DNA of 34,957 nucleotides from CANLBN01 sp047629215. Its GTDB lineage: Bacteria; Pseudomonadota; Gammaproteobacteria; Pseudomonadales; Cellvibrionaceae. Position numbers and translations under genes: made by a program. Below the pieces are notes generated by a model, which worked only from the letters and a program-made list of their open reading frames with translations, was not told where the DNA came from and did no database searches. Below, piece after piece: positions 8,364-15,760 of the stretch; within the stretch, counting starts at the first letter, position 1; each line of letters begins with the position of its first letter. The DNA lies in the NCBI GenBank assembly GCA_047629215.1, contig JBLHWO010000007.1:1-34957 (forward strand), written 5' to 3'.

Positions 8364-9179
8364 ATGCACACACCACCATTAACATCGCCAGCCAGCCCAC
8401 CAAGAACTCCGCCAGGAACCCTACGAGCAAGACCAGAAGATGCAGCTGCTAGTGGAGCTAAAACTGAGGGTGAGGACAGGGGTAATGTCTCTCAGGCTTC
8501 TACCCCGCTTAATGCTTTCATGCGAAATTTACTATCTCAAGCAGCGTCTCAATTGATAACACAAGCTAACCAAGGTGGCAGAGGGGATTCTGTCGTGCCT
8601 ACCATGGATGTTAATGTGGAGCATGATAATGCTGTGGTACACGCGAGACCCTTACGTGAAGTGGCACGAAATGATACGCAAGCACCTTCACGTTGGGATG
8701 CTAATGAAGTGGGACGAAGTGTCGTAAATCAAAATACTGAAGGTCAACAAGCGCCTGTAGCTAGAAATGCTGCCTCTCAATCACCGGTAGTCCCGCAGCG
8801 GGACCCAACTGAATCATCTGAACGTGAAGATGATCCAGTGAATATTATTGCAGTTCCTAGGGGTGCGAGCGGAGAAGCAGCTAACGTTCTCACTTCAAGC
8901 CGTTGGGAAGCTCAACAATCGCCTGTAGCTAGAGATGCTTTCTCACAACCACTGGTAGCCCCGCAGCGGGACCCAACTGAATCATCTGAGCGTGAAGATG
9001 ATCCAGTGAATATTACTGCAGTTCCTTCGAGGGGTGATGGTGATGAAGAAGGTACTGAATTAGGAAGGCTCGATAATATTGGCGGTGATGCCACAGTTCA
9101 TAGGAATGCTGTTCGGAGGCTTGTCCATAATTGCGTCGAAAGCATTACCAACATGATACGAAATCTGACCCCTAACTGA
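8364..9179 (+). CDS. Unrecognised low-complexity protein with internal repeat
   Basis: I do not recognise this 271-residue protein. The start at ATG 8364 (MHTPPLTSPASPPRTPPGTL) is preferred; the frame is open back to a GTG at 8205 but that part looks non-coding. The N-terminus is rich in Pro, Ser and Thr; the middle is charged and predicted disordered. Two copies of a ~41-residue unit carry PVVPQRDPTESSEREDDPVN and PLVAPQRDPTESSEREDDPV. A short region, NAVRRLVHNCVESITNMIRN, ends the protein and could form an amphipathic helix. There is no signal peptide or membrane segment. It lies between the DUF5610-like gene and an IS91 relic. An effector-like or rapidly evolving lineage-specific protein is possible but unproven; it might also be a non-functional ORF. 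Confidence 0.5.
   Translation: MHTPPLTSPASPPRTPPGTLRARPEDAAASGAKTEGEDRGNVSQASTPLNAFMRNLLSQAASQLITQANQGGRGDSVVPTMDVNVEHDNAVVHARPLREVARNDTQAPSRWDANEVGRSVVNQNTEGQQAPVARNAASQSPVVPQRDPTESSEREDDPVNIIAVPRGASGEAANVLTSSRWEAQQSPVARDAFSQPLVAPQRDPTESSEREDDPVNITAVPSRGDGDEEGTELGRLDNIGGDATVHRNAVRRLVHNCVESITNMIRNLTPN
8745..9036 (+). repeat. Direct repeat of ~121-124 bp inside the 8364-9179 ORF
   Basis: 8745-8865 and 8913-9036 are near-identical in DNA, sharing a core that encodes QRDPTESSEREDDPVN. The second copy has a 3-nt insertion near its end (VPSRG versus VPRG), which keeps the frame. Differences are mostly point substitutions, so the duplication is recent compared with the surrounding relics. Confidence 0.85.
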
Positions 9180-9226
9180 GCGTAAGCTGTTATACCCAGA
9201 TGGAGATTAACAGGGGTTAAGTGTTG

Positions 9227-9691
9227 AGCGATTTCTCAAATGGCGTCCATGCCGCAGATGATCATGGTAAGCAATGCTTCCATCGCGTTAAAGCGCCGAC
9301 TCACGATGAGCTGATTACTCTTGCTCAGACCCTCAGCCACCAAATCGCTCGTTGCCTGGAAAAGCGTGGCCTACTCAAACACGACGCTTAGAATACCTGG
9401 CTGGAGCGTGAAGAGGACGATACGCGTACTCAATTACAGGGTTCTTCAGTAACATATCGCATTACCTTTGGTCCCCGGCAGGGGCACTAGGTCTTTACTC
9501 TGGGGCGAAAGGATAAGGGTCATGCTAGCAAGCGAGTGGCCAACCATGCTGGCTTCTCTCTACATGTTAGTGTGATAGCTGAAGCGCATCTGCGGGATAA
9601 GCTTGAGCGCCTGTGTCGCTATATCAGCCGGCCAGCAGTCTCGGAGAAGCGCAGGCGTGGACAAGTTCGTTACGAGCTGAAAATGCCGTAT
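9227..9691 (+). pseudogene. IS91-family (Y2/HUH) transposase relic
   Basis: A single frame with two in-frame TAG codons reads SDFSNGVHAADDHGKQCFHR, VKAPTHDELITLAQTLSHQI, ARCLEKRGLLKHDA, stop, then QLQGSSVTYRITFGPRQG, stop, and finally HAGFSLHVSVIAEAHLRDKL, ERLCRYISRPAVSEK and RGQVRYELKMPY. This order matches the C-terminal half of IS91/IS801-type putative transposases, which replicate by rolling circle. The N-terminal zinc-binding region is missing, and the 3' end is cut off by the inverted-repeat element at 9698. Not functional. Confidence 0.85.
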
Positions 9692-9697
9692 TATGGA

Positions 9698-9854
9698 GTT
9701 CTGGGGACATACCGTCCTAATGTAACACTTATTGCTACAGCCCATGTATTATAGGGTATAAAGAGGATGCTTATATTTCAATCTTTTCTTAATAATCATC
9801 GATTGTAGAACTGAAAATAGGGTTTGTTACATTAGGACGGAATGTCCCCAGAAC
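9698..9854. mobile_element. 157 bp MITE-like element with 29 bp terminal inverted repeats
   Basis: 9698-9726 (GTTCTGGGGACATACCGTCC and nine more bases) and 9826-9854 are inverted repeats matching at 28 of 29 positions. About 99 bp of AT-rich, non-coding sequence lies between them. The left end abuts the point where the IS91 relic stops being recognisable, and the right end abuts the IS3 relic. This is the structure expected of a non-autonomous element, or of two IS ends joined by an internal deletion. No clear target duplication is visible. Confidence 0.75.
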
Positions 9855-9870
9855 CCCAAACTGGCCGACC

Positions 9871-10154
9871 TCGGGGCTTAACAGTCTCGCAGATGGCCGC
9901 GACTGGGTGGATGATGTTGTTGTCGTAGGTATAACACCGAGCACAAGCACAGTAAGCTTAACTTCGTCACACCAGCTGAGCGTCACGCTCAACAGGATGG
10001 TCAGATTTTAGCGAAACGTAAGCAAGTACTGGAGAATGCCAAAGAAGCAAAGCCAAACTGCAGGTCTCAGTCAGTGATGGATTGTGAGCCTATCGGCGTG
10101 GTCATGCTGAATCCAGATAAGCCAGAAAATATTGAGATGAAAGCCTTGGGTTAA
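9871..10154 (+). pseudogene. IS3-family transposase C-terminal relic
   Basis: One frame reads SGLNSLADGRDWVDDVVVV. After a one-base shift near 9930 the sequence becomes YNTEHKHSKLNFVTPAERHA, QQDGQILAKRKQVLENAKEA and finally VMLNPDKPENIEMKALG before TAA at 10152-10154. This is the C-terminal end of an IS3-family OrfB (motif YNTEH.HS...FVTPA.RH). It differs from the IS3 relic at 1698-1922, so at least two IS3 groups were present. Truncated and frameshifted. Confidence 0.82.
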
Positions 10155-10158
10155 CAAT

Positions 10159-10368
10159 TTAAAAAATAGTCCAACTAGCTTGAAAAACACCCTCAACTTT
10201 CACCGTGTAATCATGTTTCATAAGCGCACTCGTAGGTTCTGGATGAAACGCCGCATCGATGCCACCGGCAACTATCGCTTTCTGTCCGCGAACAAACTTT
10301 CGGCTGGATTCAATTTCCATTGCGATTTGTGTGATTGTTTTTGAGCCGGCAAACGCTGCAACGGCCAC
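10159..10368 (-). pseudogene. Possible N-terminal fragment of a helix-turn-helix transposase-like protein
   Basis: The 69-residue minus-strand frame includes FAGSKTITQIAMEIESSRKF and VRGQKAIVAGGIDAAFHPEP. A helix-turn-helix of the type 'ITQIA.E.ESSRKFV..QK' resembles the N-terminus of some transposase-like proteins. The open frame ends at TTATTTTTT-like sequence with no further domain. Its place next to other IS relics supports a fragment, but the family is uncertain and it may not be expressed. Confidence 0.35.
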
Positions 10369-10863
10369 GCATTTTTTTGTTCAACGTTCATTCTTTTTAC
10401 AGCGTGTTGTCGGAAGATGTGTTGGTTTATTTCAAAAGATCACTCCCTTAAAGCCATTGAGGAATGGTCTATTATACGCGCATCAAAAAGGCTGTAATAT
10501 GATCGGGTTGGTCAATAGATGACCGCCAAAAAACCGTATCTAGTGGCACGCTGATTTGAACCGTGCCGACTTTTCTAGGGAACGGTCACAATATCCCATA
10601 AATCAATAAAAAATTTTCCATCAGTTAGTCGATGAGTTAAATGATGATACTACGTGGGGAAAACGTGATTAAAAAAATATACTTTCAACAATCGGTTGCA
10701 AAGGGTATTCGCGCAGCAGATTGTGGTGCGTTTGGGGTACTGTCGCCATCCCCTCAAGAATTAGCATGGACGGCTACAGCCCACGGATAGCATGGCCTCC
10801 CAGCGCCCCCTATAGCTTTGTGAAGACTATTGGCTTGCTTTAATTTTAGCTTCAGCATGGTAG
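10369..10863. other. Non-coding stretch, no recognisable gene
   Basis: This ~495 bp shows only short frames broken by stops in all directions. I see no RNA gene, terminator or clear protein relic. Near its right end (10793-10804) is TGGCCTCCCAGC, which recurs at 13483-13494 on the other side of the chemoreceptor gene. It is probably eroded mobile-element or intergenic sequence. Confidence 0.5.
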
Positions 10864-13191
10864 TTATTTAACTTTAAACTGAGAAACTAATTGAGTAATT
10901 TTTTTAGATATTGAATTTAACCCATCAATAGAGTGGCCGAGTTCTTGAGCGGTTTCTTCCACTTTGTTACTTACTTGACCAATGCCTAAAATACTATGGT
11001 TAATTTCGTCAACGGCTGTCGTTTGTTCTTTTGCTGACATAGAAATTGAATGGCTAAATTCCGACATGTGACTAATTATTTCAGATACTTCGAGTATGTC
11101 TGTTGATGATTGCGAGACTTGATCATGGGTAATGTGGGTGTAATCTTGTACTTGTATCAACGATGCTGATGTCTGGTCGGTCACTTTGGATAACTGTTTA
11201 ACAGTGGACTCTATCACTACTGTGGATTTTTGGGTTTTTCCTGCGAGGGCTCGGACTTCATCTGCAACCACCGCGAAGCCTCTGCCTTGTTCGCCAGCCC
11301 TCGCTGCTTCGATGGCGGCATTCAATGCCAGTAAGTTGGTTTGTTCTGCGATTTTATCAATGACGCCTAAGACCGTAGAGATAGTACCAACCTCATTTAA
11401 TAAGTTATGCATATAATTTTTTGTTTCATTAACGGCTTTGTTAGTTTCTTCAATGGAGCCGAAAGATTGTTGTGTACTATTATTACTTTCTGCGATCTTT
11501 AGTTTCGCTCCTTCGGTATGTTCTTCTGCCTTAACAATATCGTTGGTGACTTCAATAATCCTTGCATTCAGTATTTCTATAGAATTTTGAACTTCTCGAA
11601 TATGGGATTTTTGATTGGTGGACATTTTTTGTGTTTCTTCTCCGAGGTCAGCTAATGTTAAACAGGCCGCTGTGAGACTCTCTGTGGCCAGCTGAATTTG
11701 ATGGACCAGGTCGCGCATAAACTCAACAAATACATTAAAAGAGCGGCTCAACGCACCTATTTCATCTTTGCGTTCCGTGTTGCCAAGCTGGAGGGTCAGA
11801 TCACCATTCCCTTGAGCAAGCTGTTGTAGGCTTTCGACGACAGTAATTAATGGTTTGATAAATATGTTAGCGATTGGCCAAGTGATCATAATGGTGACAG
11901 CTAGGGTGGCTAACATACTGATTAAAATACTGTTAATAATTTCTTTTTTTAATATAAACGACGCTTCAAATGCTTCATCTATTTGTATTTCACTGACTAA
12001 GCCCCAGGTATGTTGGCCAATAGCGATTGGTGTATAAGCACTCAGCACGGGTTTGCCATCATAATTGGTGCTGTTTAGCAGTCCGGCTTTTTGAGATAAG
12101 GCTAAATCTACCTGGGGTGTTTGCACTTGGTGTAAGTTAATTCCAGTTTTATATTGTTCTATTTTTTCGGGGTATGGCTGTTTGCCTGGGGTGTTGACCT
12201 TTTTAAGGTAGCTCTCTCTATCTGTAATGGCTTCACGTACATTGGTTCTTAGTGTTTTATCTTGACCTACAAGGTAGGTTTCGCCGGTTAGGCCTAAGCC
12301 TATCTCCTGCCAGCGGCCGTTTGATGTCATGATGGATTCTATGGCATGTGTGTCAAATTGAAGCACGAGGGCGCCTGTTATTTGACCGAAGTTATATACC
12401 GGCGTTGAAATAAAAAATACGGGCTTATTAAACGCAGGCAAATATGACACCACATCCGTAATATATATCGATCCTTCTTTTTCTTCTAGGGAGAGTAGGG
12501 CCGCTTCTGCAAGTACTGTATCTGCAAAAGGTCCAGAGACGAGAGAGGTGCCGAAGTCGATATTTTTTTTTGTGGAATACACAATGCTTTTGTCGACCCT
12601 ATCGACTAATAATAAATCTGATGCCCCTAGGTTTTCTATAAAGCCTCTAAAGCCTGGGTGAGCCTCTTTATGCATCCGGCTATAGCTGGTTCTATCTTTT
12701 ACCCAGTCCATTGTCTCTTTTTTGAATATCGATGCCGGATTATCGACTATATAGGATTTTTGGATGTCAATTGAGGTTGCTGACATCCTGCTTAAAAAAT
12801 AGTCGATGTTAGATATTGCTGAGCCATTTTTTTCTCTTAATGTGCGGGTAAATTGTTCTTCGTAGTACTGTTTAACTGCATGACGCTTTTCAGTATCGGT
12901 CAACTTACTTTTTCTCTTGTATTGCGAGAATATTTGAGAGAAAGCGTCCATTGCGTCAGCAGCACTGGCATTTTTGGCTTGGGCTTTTATTTGTGAGGTG
13001 ATATGGGAAAAGTGGTTTTCTATCTGCTCTTTTTTTAACTCTCTCAACATGATCAGCCGATCGGCTGTTTGTTTATTCAATGCCGCGGTAGAGAGTCTTG
13101 TACTACTTAAACCTATAATGCTGCCAATGATCAATAAGCTAATTATGCTGCAAAAGCTGACGAGTATAATGAGTTTTAATTTAATGGACAT
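10864..13191 (-). CDS. Methyl-accepting chemotaxis protein (Cache-type sensor)
   Basis: This 775-residue inner-membrane receptor has a first membrane helix at ~8-28 and a large periplasmic sensor at ~30-415. That sensor includes a helical part and a Cache-like part (ISTPVYNFGQITGALVLQFD; GLTGETYLVGQD). A second membrane helix follows at ~419-445, then a HAMP domain at ~446-498 and a cytoplasmic signalling coiled coil to the end. The signalling tip carries the hallmark EQTNLLALNAAIEAARAGEQ followed by GRGFAVVADEVRALA, which contacts CheA and CheW. It ends ITQLVSQFKVK, with no pentapeptide for CheR docking. The ligand cannot be told from sequence. The gene is full length and intact although mobile-element relics lie on both sides, so it may be cargo or simply a survivor. 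CheV is encoded 2.6 kb away. Confidence 0.95.
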   Translation of the reverse strand: MSIKLKLIILVSFCSIISLLIIGSIIGLSSTRLSTAALNKQTADRLIMLRELKKEQIENHFSHITSQIKAQAKNASAADAMDAFSQIFSQYKRKSKLTDTEKRHAVKQYYEEQFTRTLREKNGSAISNIDYFLSRMSATSIDIQKSYIVDNPASIFKKETMDWVKDRTSYSRMHKEAHPGFRGFIENLGASDLLLVDRVDKSIVYSTKKNIDFGTSLVSGPFADTVLAEAALLSLEEKEGSIYITDVVSYLPAFNKPVFFISTPVYNFGQITGALVLQFDTHAIESIMTSNGRWQEIGLGLTGETYLVGQDKTLRTNVREAITDRESYLKKVNTPGKQPYPEKIEQYKTGINLHQVQTPQVDLALSQKAGLLNSTNYDGKPVLSAYTPIAIGQHTWGLVSEIQIDEAFEASFILKKEIINSILISMLATLAVTIMITWPIANIFIKPLITVVESLQQLAQGNGDLTLQLGNTERKDEIGALSRSFNVFVEFMRDLVHQIQLATESLTAACLTLADLGEETQKMSTNQKSHIREVQNSIEILNARIIEVTNDIVKAEEHTEGAKLKIAESNNSTQQSFGSIEETNKAVNETKNYMHNLLNEVGTISTVLGVIDKIAEQTNLLALNAAIEAARAGEQGRGFAVVADEVRALAGKTQKSTVVIESTVKQLSKVTDQTSASLIQVQDYTHITHDQVSQSSTDILEVSEIISHMSEFSHSISMSAKEQTTAVDEINHSILGIGQVSNKVEETAQELGHSIDGLNSISKKITQLVSQFKVK

Positions 13192-13512
13192 AATATAGAC
13201 CGTTGTTTTTACTGGTTTCAGTGAAACATGTCATCAGATGTTGATTCGTCGAGGGCTTGTTTGCATGTTGATACCAATCCTCTCCCTTGTCACGTGCCAA
13301 AACCTCCCCTTAATAATAGGTAGGCGATGATTCAAAGAGCTGACTTTTTATCTACGAATACTAAAAATATAGTTGAATATTCCAGCATAAGCAAAATTTG
13401 TATTCGTGAATTTCGTTAAGTAATCAAGGTGGGTATGACAGCGTTTTTGAAATTAAGGGGCCTCTATAGGGCTTATGAGGCGTGGCCTCCCAGCCACCCC
13501 TGTTTATCCAAG
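13192..13512. other. Upstream region of the chemoreceptor gene
   Basis: This 321 bp holds the expected promoter of the minus-strand receptor gene, but I could not pick convincing -35/-10 boxes. It contains the second copy of TGGCCTCCCAGC (13483-13494). No gene is recognised. Confidence 0.4.
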
Positions 13513-13945
13513 TTACATCAATGGTTTGAGTAAATCGTCGACATTTATCATATTGTCGTCAAATGAGAAGCTGTAAGTGCCATTTAGATTGACACTGATC
13601 AAGACCACAGGCGATACTTTTTTAATCAATTCCACCATCTCCTCTTCTCCTTTTGTGTGTAATGCGCCAGCAATTTGGAAAGGACTAAGGAATTAAAATA
13701 GATGATGGCATTCGTTAGCAGACAGGCACATTCATTCCACAATTCAATTTCTTCTATCAGACCTCAACTACCTTGGACGTGCGGCCAAGTTAATTGTCGT
13801 CTAATACTCTTCATCGGCGCCGCCTCGGACTCGATGGCCATTGGCCGTTAGCAAGAGACAAGCTGAACTATAAGGTTGGAGTATTTGAGTGCGAATATCA
13901 TGTGTAATTGCCCGAATAAAATCATCTTTAAGTTGTTCCGCTTGC
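13513..13945 (-). pseudogene. Tn3-family transposase (TnpA) C-terminal relic
   Basis: On the minus strand, 13755 down to TAA at 13513-13515 encodes ACLLTNAIIYFNSLVLSKLL, then after a frameshift KGEEEMVELIKKVSPVVLIS and VNLNGTYSFSFDD, ending LLKPLM. Tn3-family transposases end with this pattern (L.TNA.I.WN...LS.LL, then LSP..W.HIN..G.Y.F). The catalytic residues are lost because only the extreme C-terminus remains. Sequence from 13756 to 13945 is less certain (for example DDFIRAITHDIRTQ) and may be more of the element. It ends abruptly where the DUF5610-like relic begins, so the transposon or its deletion may have removed the rest of that gene. Confidence 0.7.
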
Positions 13946-13951
13946 GATACA

Positions 13952-14026
13952 ATTCAGCAGTTTGTTGATACGACGGCTGTTTAAAACCTGAGCCAGTATA
14001 TTCCAGCTAATAGATTGACAGTGTAA
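13952..14026 (+). pseudogene. Relic of a second copy of the DUF5610-like gene (last 25 codons)
   Basis: Twenty-four codons plus stop read IQQFVDTTAV, TAA, NLSQYIPANRLTV, stop. They align without gaps to the end of the 6508-8031 protein, IEQLVDTAGVENLGQDMPAN followed by RSAV and stop (7957-8031). About three quarters of the bases are identical. An in-frame TAA replaces a Glu codon. Nothing upstream of about 13946 matches, so most of the copy has been deleted or replaced by the Tn3-type relic. Confidence 0.75.
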
Positions 14027-14079
14027 AAATATTTTCGAAATAGGCTGCAGATTAGTTTGTTTTTGATTGAACTTAAAAG

Positions 14080-14322
14080 GTGATAAAATTAATTTTATAT
14101 TCTACCTTAGCTTGTCATCTTTGTGACTTGGCAGTTGATGAAATAGAGGCCTGTTTGAGTAGTACATCATGGGTTTAAGAAAAAATAGATATTGCTGACT
14201 ATCCAGATTTACTTAAAAAATACGGAACGTCTATCCCCATTCTTTTCTTCCCTGCATTAGACTCGCGACTTTATTGGCCTTTCGATTGTTTGGCGGTAAA
14301 GCAATTTCTTGCCCATGAATAA
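14080..14322 (+). pseudogene. Glutaredoxin-like (DUF836) protein gene with an internal stop
   Basis: From GTG 14080, preceded by AAAAGG, the frame reads VIKLILYSTLACHLCDLAVD, EIEACLSSTSWV, then TAA (14176-14178), then EKIDIADYPDLLKKYGTSIP, ILFFPALDSRLYWPFDCLAV and KQFLAHE to TAA at 14320-14322. This is an otherwise complete 80-residue glutaredoxin-like protein of the DUF836 type, with the CxxC active site as CHLC and the conserved cis-Pro in SIP. Codon 33 is TAA where the family usually has a polar residue such as Gln. A single C-to-T change would explain it, so decay is recent, or this is a sequencing error. The upstream stop at 14074 fixes the start close to 14080. Confidence 0.8.
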
Positions 14323-14405
14323 TTACTCATGAGCCTTATTAATGTTGCGATCATACACTTAGTTTTTATTGTGAAGCCCTAAACTTACAAGAATTATGGT
14401 TGGGC

Positions 14406-15635
14406 TTAGCGTATATTACTATTTTCTTCCGCCCACTTAACGCTGTTCAGATAAGCGTTAGTAATTGATTCGTGTGATAGGGCACCTGTATCGATTAAGG
14501 GTGTTTTTTCCACATTATCCCACGTTCCATTTTGATAATTTATTACGCAGTCTAATGCAGCGCCCATTGAGCCTTCACGCTTTAGCAAAGCATTTTTCAT
14601 CGTGTCTGATAGAGAAAGTTTTTTAACTAACTCTTCCATAGGTATATCAAAAAATGCATCGATTAACGAAAACATTCCGATGGTAAAGTAATCGTCAGCA
14701 CTGGCGCTACTTGTCATTGACTTTCCTAATTCTTCACACATTTTTGCGCGAACCATGGCTAATTCTGTCAGCGCTTGAGGTTTGTTGTCCATACTACTGA
14801 GAGCAATAAAGCTGATCCAACTTTTTAGGTGGGTTAGCCCCAGCATAGTAATAGCATGCTTTATTGAATTCACTTTTGATGAAAAATTAAACAGACCGGA
14901 ATTGATTGTTCTCAATAAGTTATAACTTAAATTAGCGTCATGGCTAATTAGTTTAGTGACTTCAGAGATATTAATATCTTTTGCATTTAGCTTTGTTAGC
15001 AAGCTTAGGATGGTCATTTCGTTATTCGAGATACGTTTGCCGGTAATCACTTTGGGTTTGGCAAAGAAGTAACCTTGAAATAACTCAAAACCGAGCTCAC
15101 AACATTGTTCATAAACAGCGTAGCTCTCTACTTTTTCTGCCAGTAAAGTAATGCCCCTATCCTTTAGCTTGGGTATGTACGCTGCCCAAGATTCCGGGGC
15201 CTGATCAAGCACATCTAGCTTAATTATATCGGTGTAATCTATTAATGAGATAGTTTCTTTCGTAAGGCAAAAGTCATCAAGGGCAATTTTATATCCTTGT
15301 TTACGCAGACGCCCCAGTGCTTTGAGTAGGGCTGGCGTGATCTCTTGGTCCTCTAGTAGTTCAATGACTAACTGTTTAGGAGAAATAGGGGGTAGTTGGG
15401 TCAGTAAAATATTGCTCGTAAAGTTTACGAACGCTTTTTTGTTGCCTACAACATCATCGATGCTTAGGTCGTTAAATGCCGAAAGTAGCACATCAATTGT
15501 CGCGGCATCCGCATCGCCAACTACCGCATGATTACCACCCCCGGATTGCATTCGGTACAGCAATTCAAACGCCACTACTTTTAGCTGTTTATTACAAATA
15601 GGTTGTCTGGCGATAAGGTTTGAGGATTCAATCAT
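14406..15635 (-). CDS. EAL-HDOD signalling protein (YuxH-like)
   Basis: This 409-residue cytoplasmic protein has an N-terminal EAL-type domain (~1-200) and a C-terminal HDOD domain (~205-395). EAL landmarks are FELLYR (EAL replaced by ELL), VNFT, LVIELLED, ALDDF, IIKLD, LLAEKVES and ELFQGYFFAKP. The usual DDFGxGYSS loop is replaced by DDFCLTKE, and AEGVE by AEKVE, so c-di-GMP hydrolysis is probably weak or absent, as in other YuxH-type proteins. The HDOD part shows DANLSYNLLRTINSGLF and KSWISFIALSS. It is divergent from cheV, with a shared 125 bp upstream region. A role in surface-behaviour or c-di-GMP signalling is inferred from family and context. Confidence 0.93.
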   Translation of the reverse strand: MIESSNLIARQPICNKQLKVVAFELLYRMQSGGGNHAVVGDADAATIDVLLSAFNDLSIDDVVGNKKAFVNFTSNILLTQLPPISPKQLVIELLEDQEITPALLKALGRLRKQGYKIALDDFCLTKETISLIDYTDIIKLDVLDQAPESWAAYIPKLKDRGITLLAEKVESYAVYEQCCELGFELFQGYFFAKPKVITGKRISNNEMTILSLLTKLNAKDINISEVTKLISHDANLSYNLLRTINSGLFNFSSKVNSIKHAITMLGLTHLKSWISFIALSSMDNKPQALTELAMVRAKMCEELGKSMTSSASADDYFTIGMFSLIDAFFDIPMEELVKKLSLSDTMKNALLKREGSMGAALDCVINYQNGTWDNVEKTPLIDTGALSHESITNAYLNSVKWAEENSNIR

Positions 15636-15760
15636 ATTATTGGCTAAGGTTTTTAGTCACACTTACATCTTTTCAAGTGTGATCCGAATTGGGTGTGCTT
15701 TATGGATTGTTTTGACTACACTTTTAAGAGTAGCCCATTAACTCAATAGTTGTAATCTAT

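Noticed and set aside
10500..10700. Possible small antitoxin-like frame (DELNDDTTWGKRD)
   Set aside because: Broken by stops, with no partner toxin and no clear motif.
14176..14178. Recoding such as selenocysteine at the DUF836 internal stop
   Set aside because: The codon is TAA, not TGA, and no recoding structure is seen; simple loss of function is likelier.
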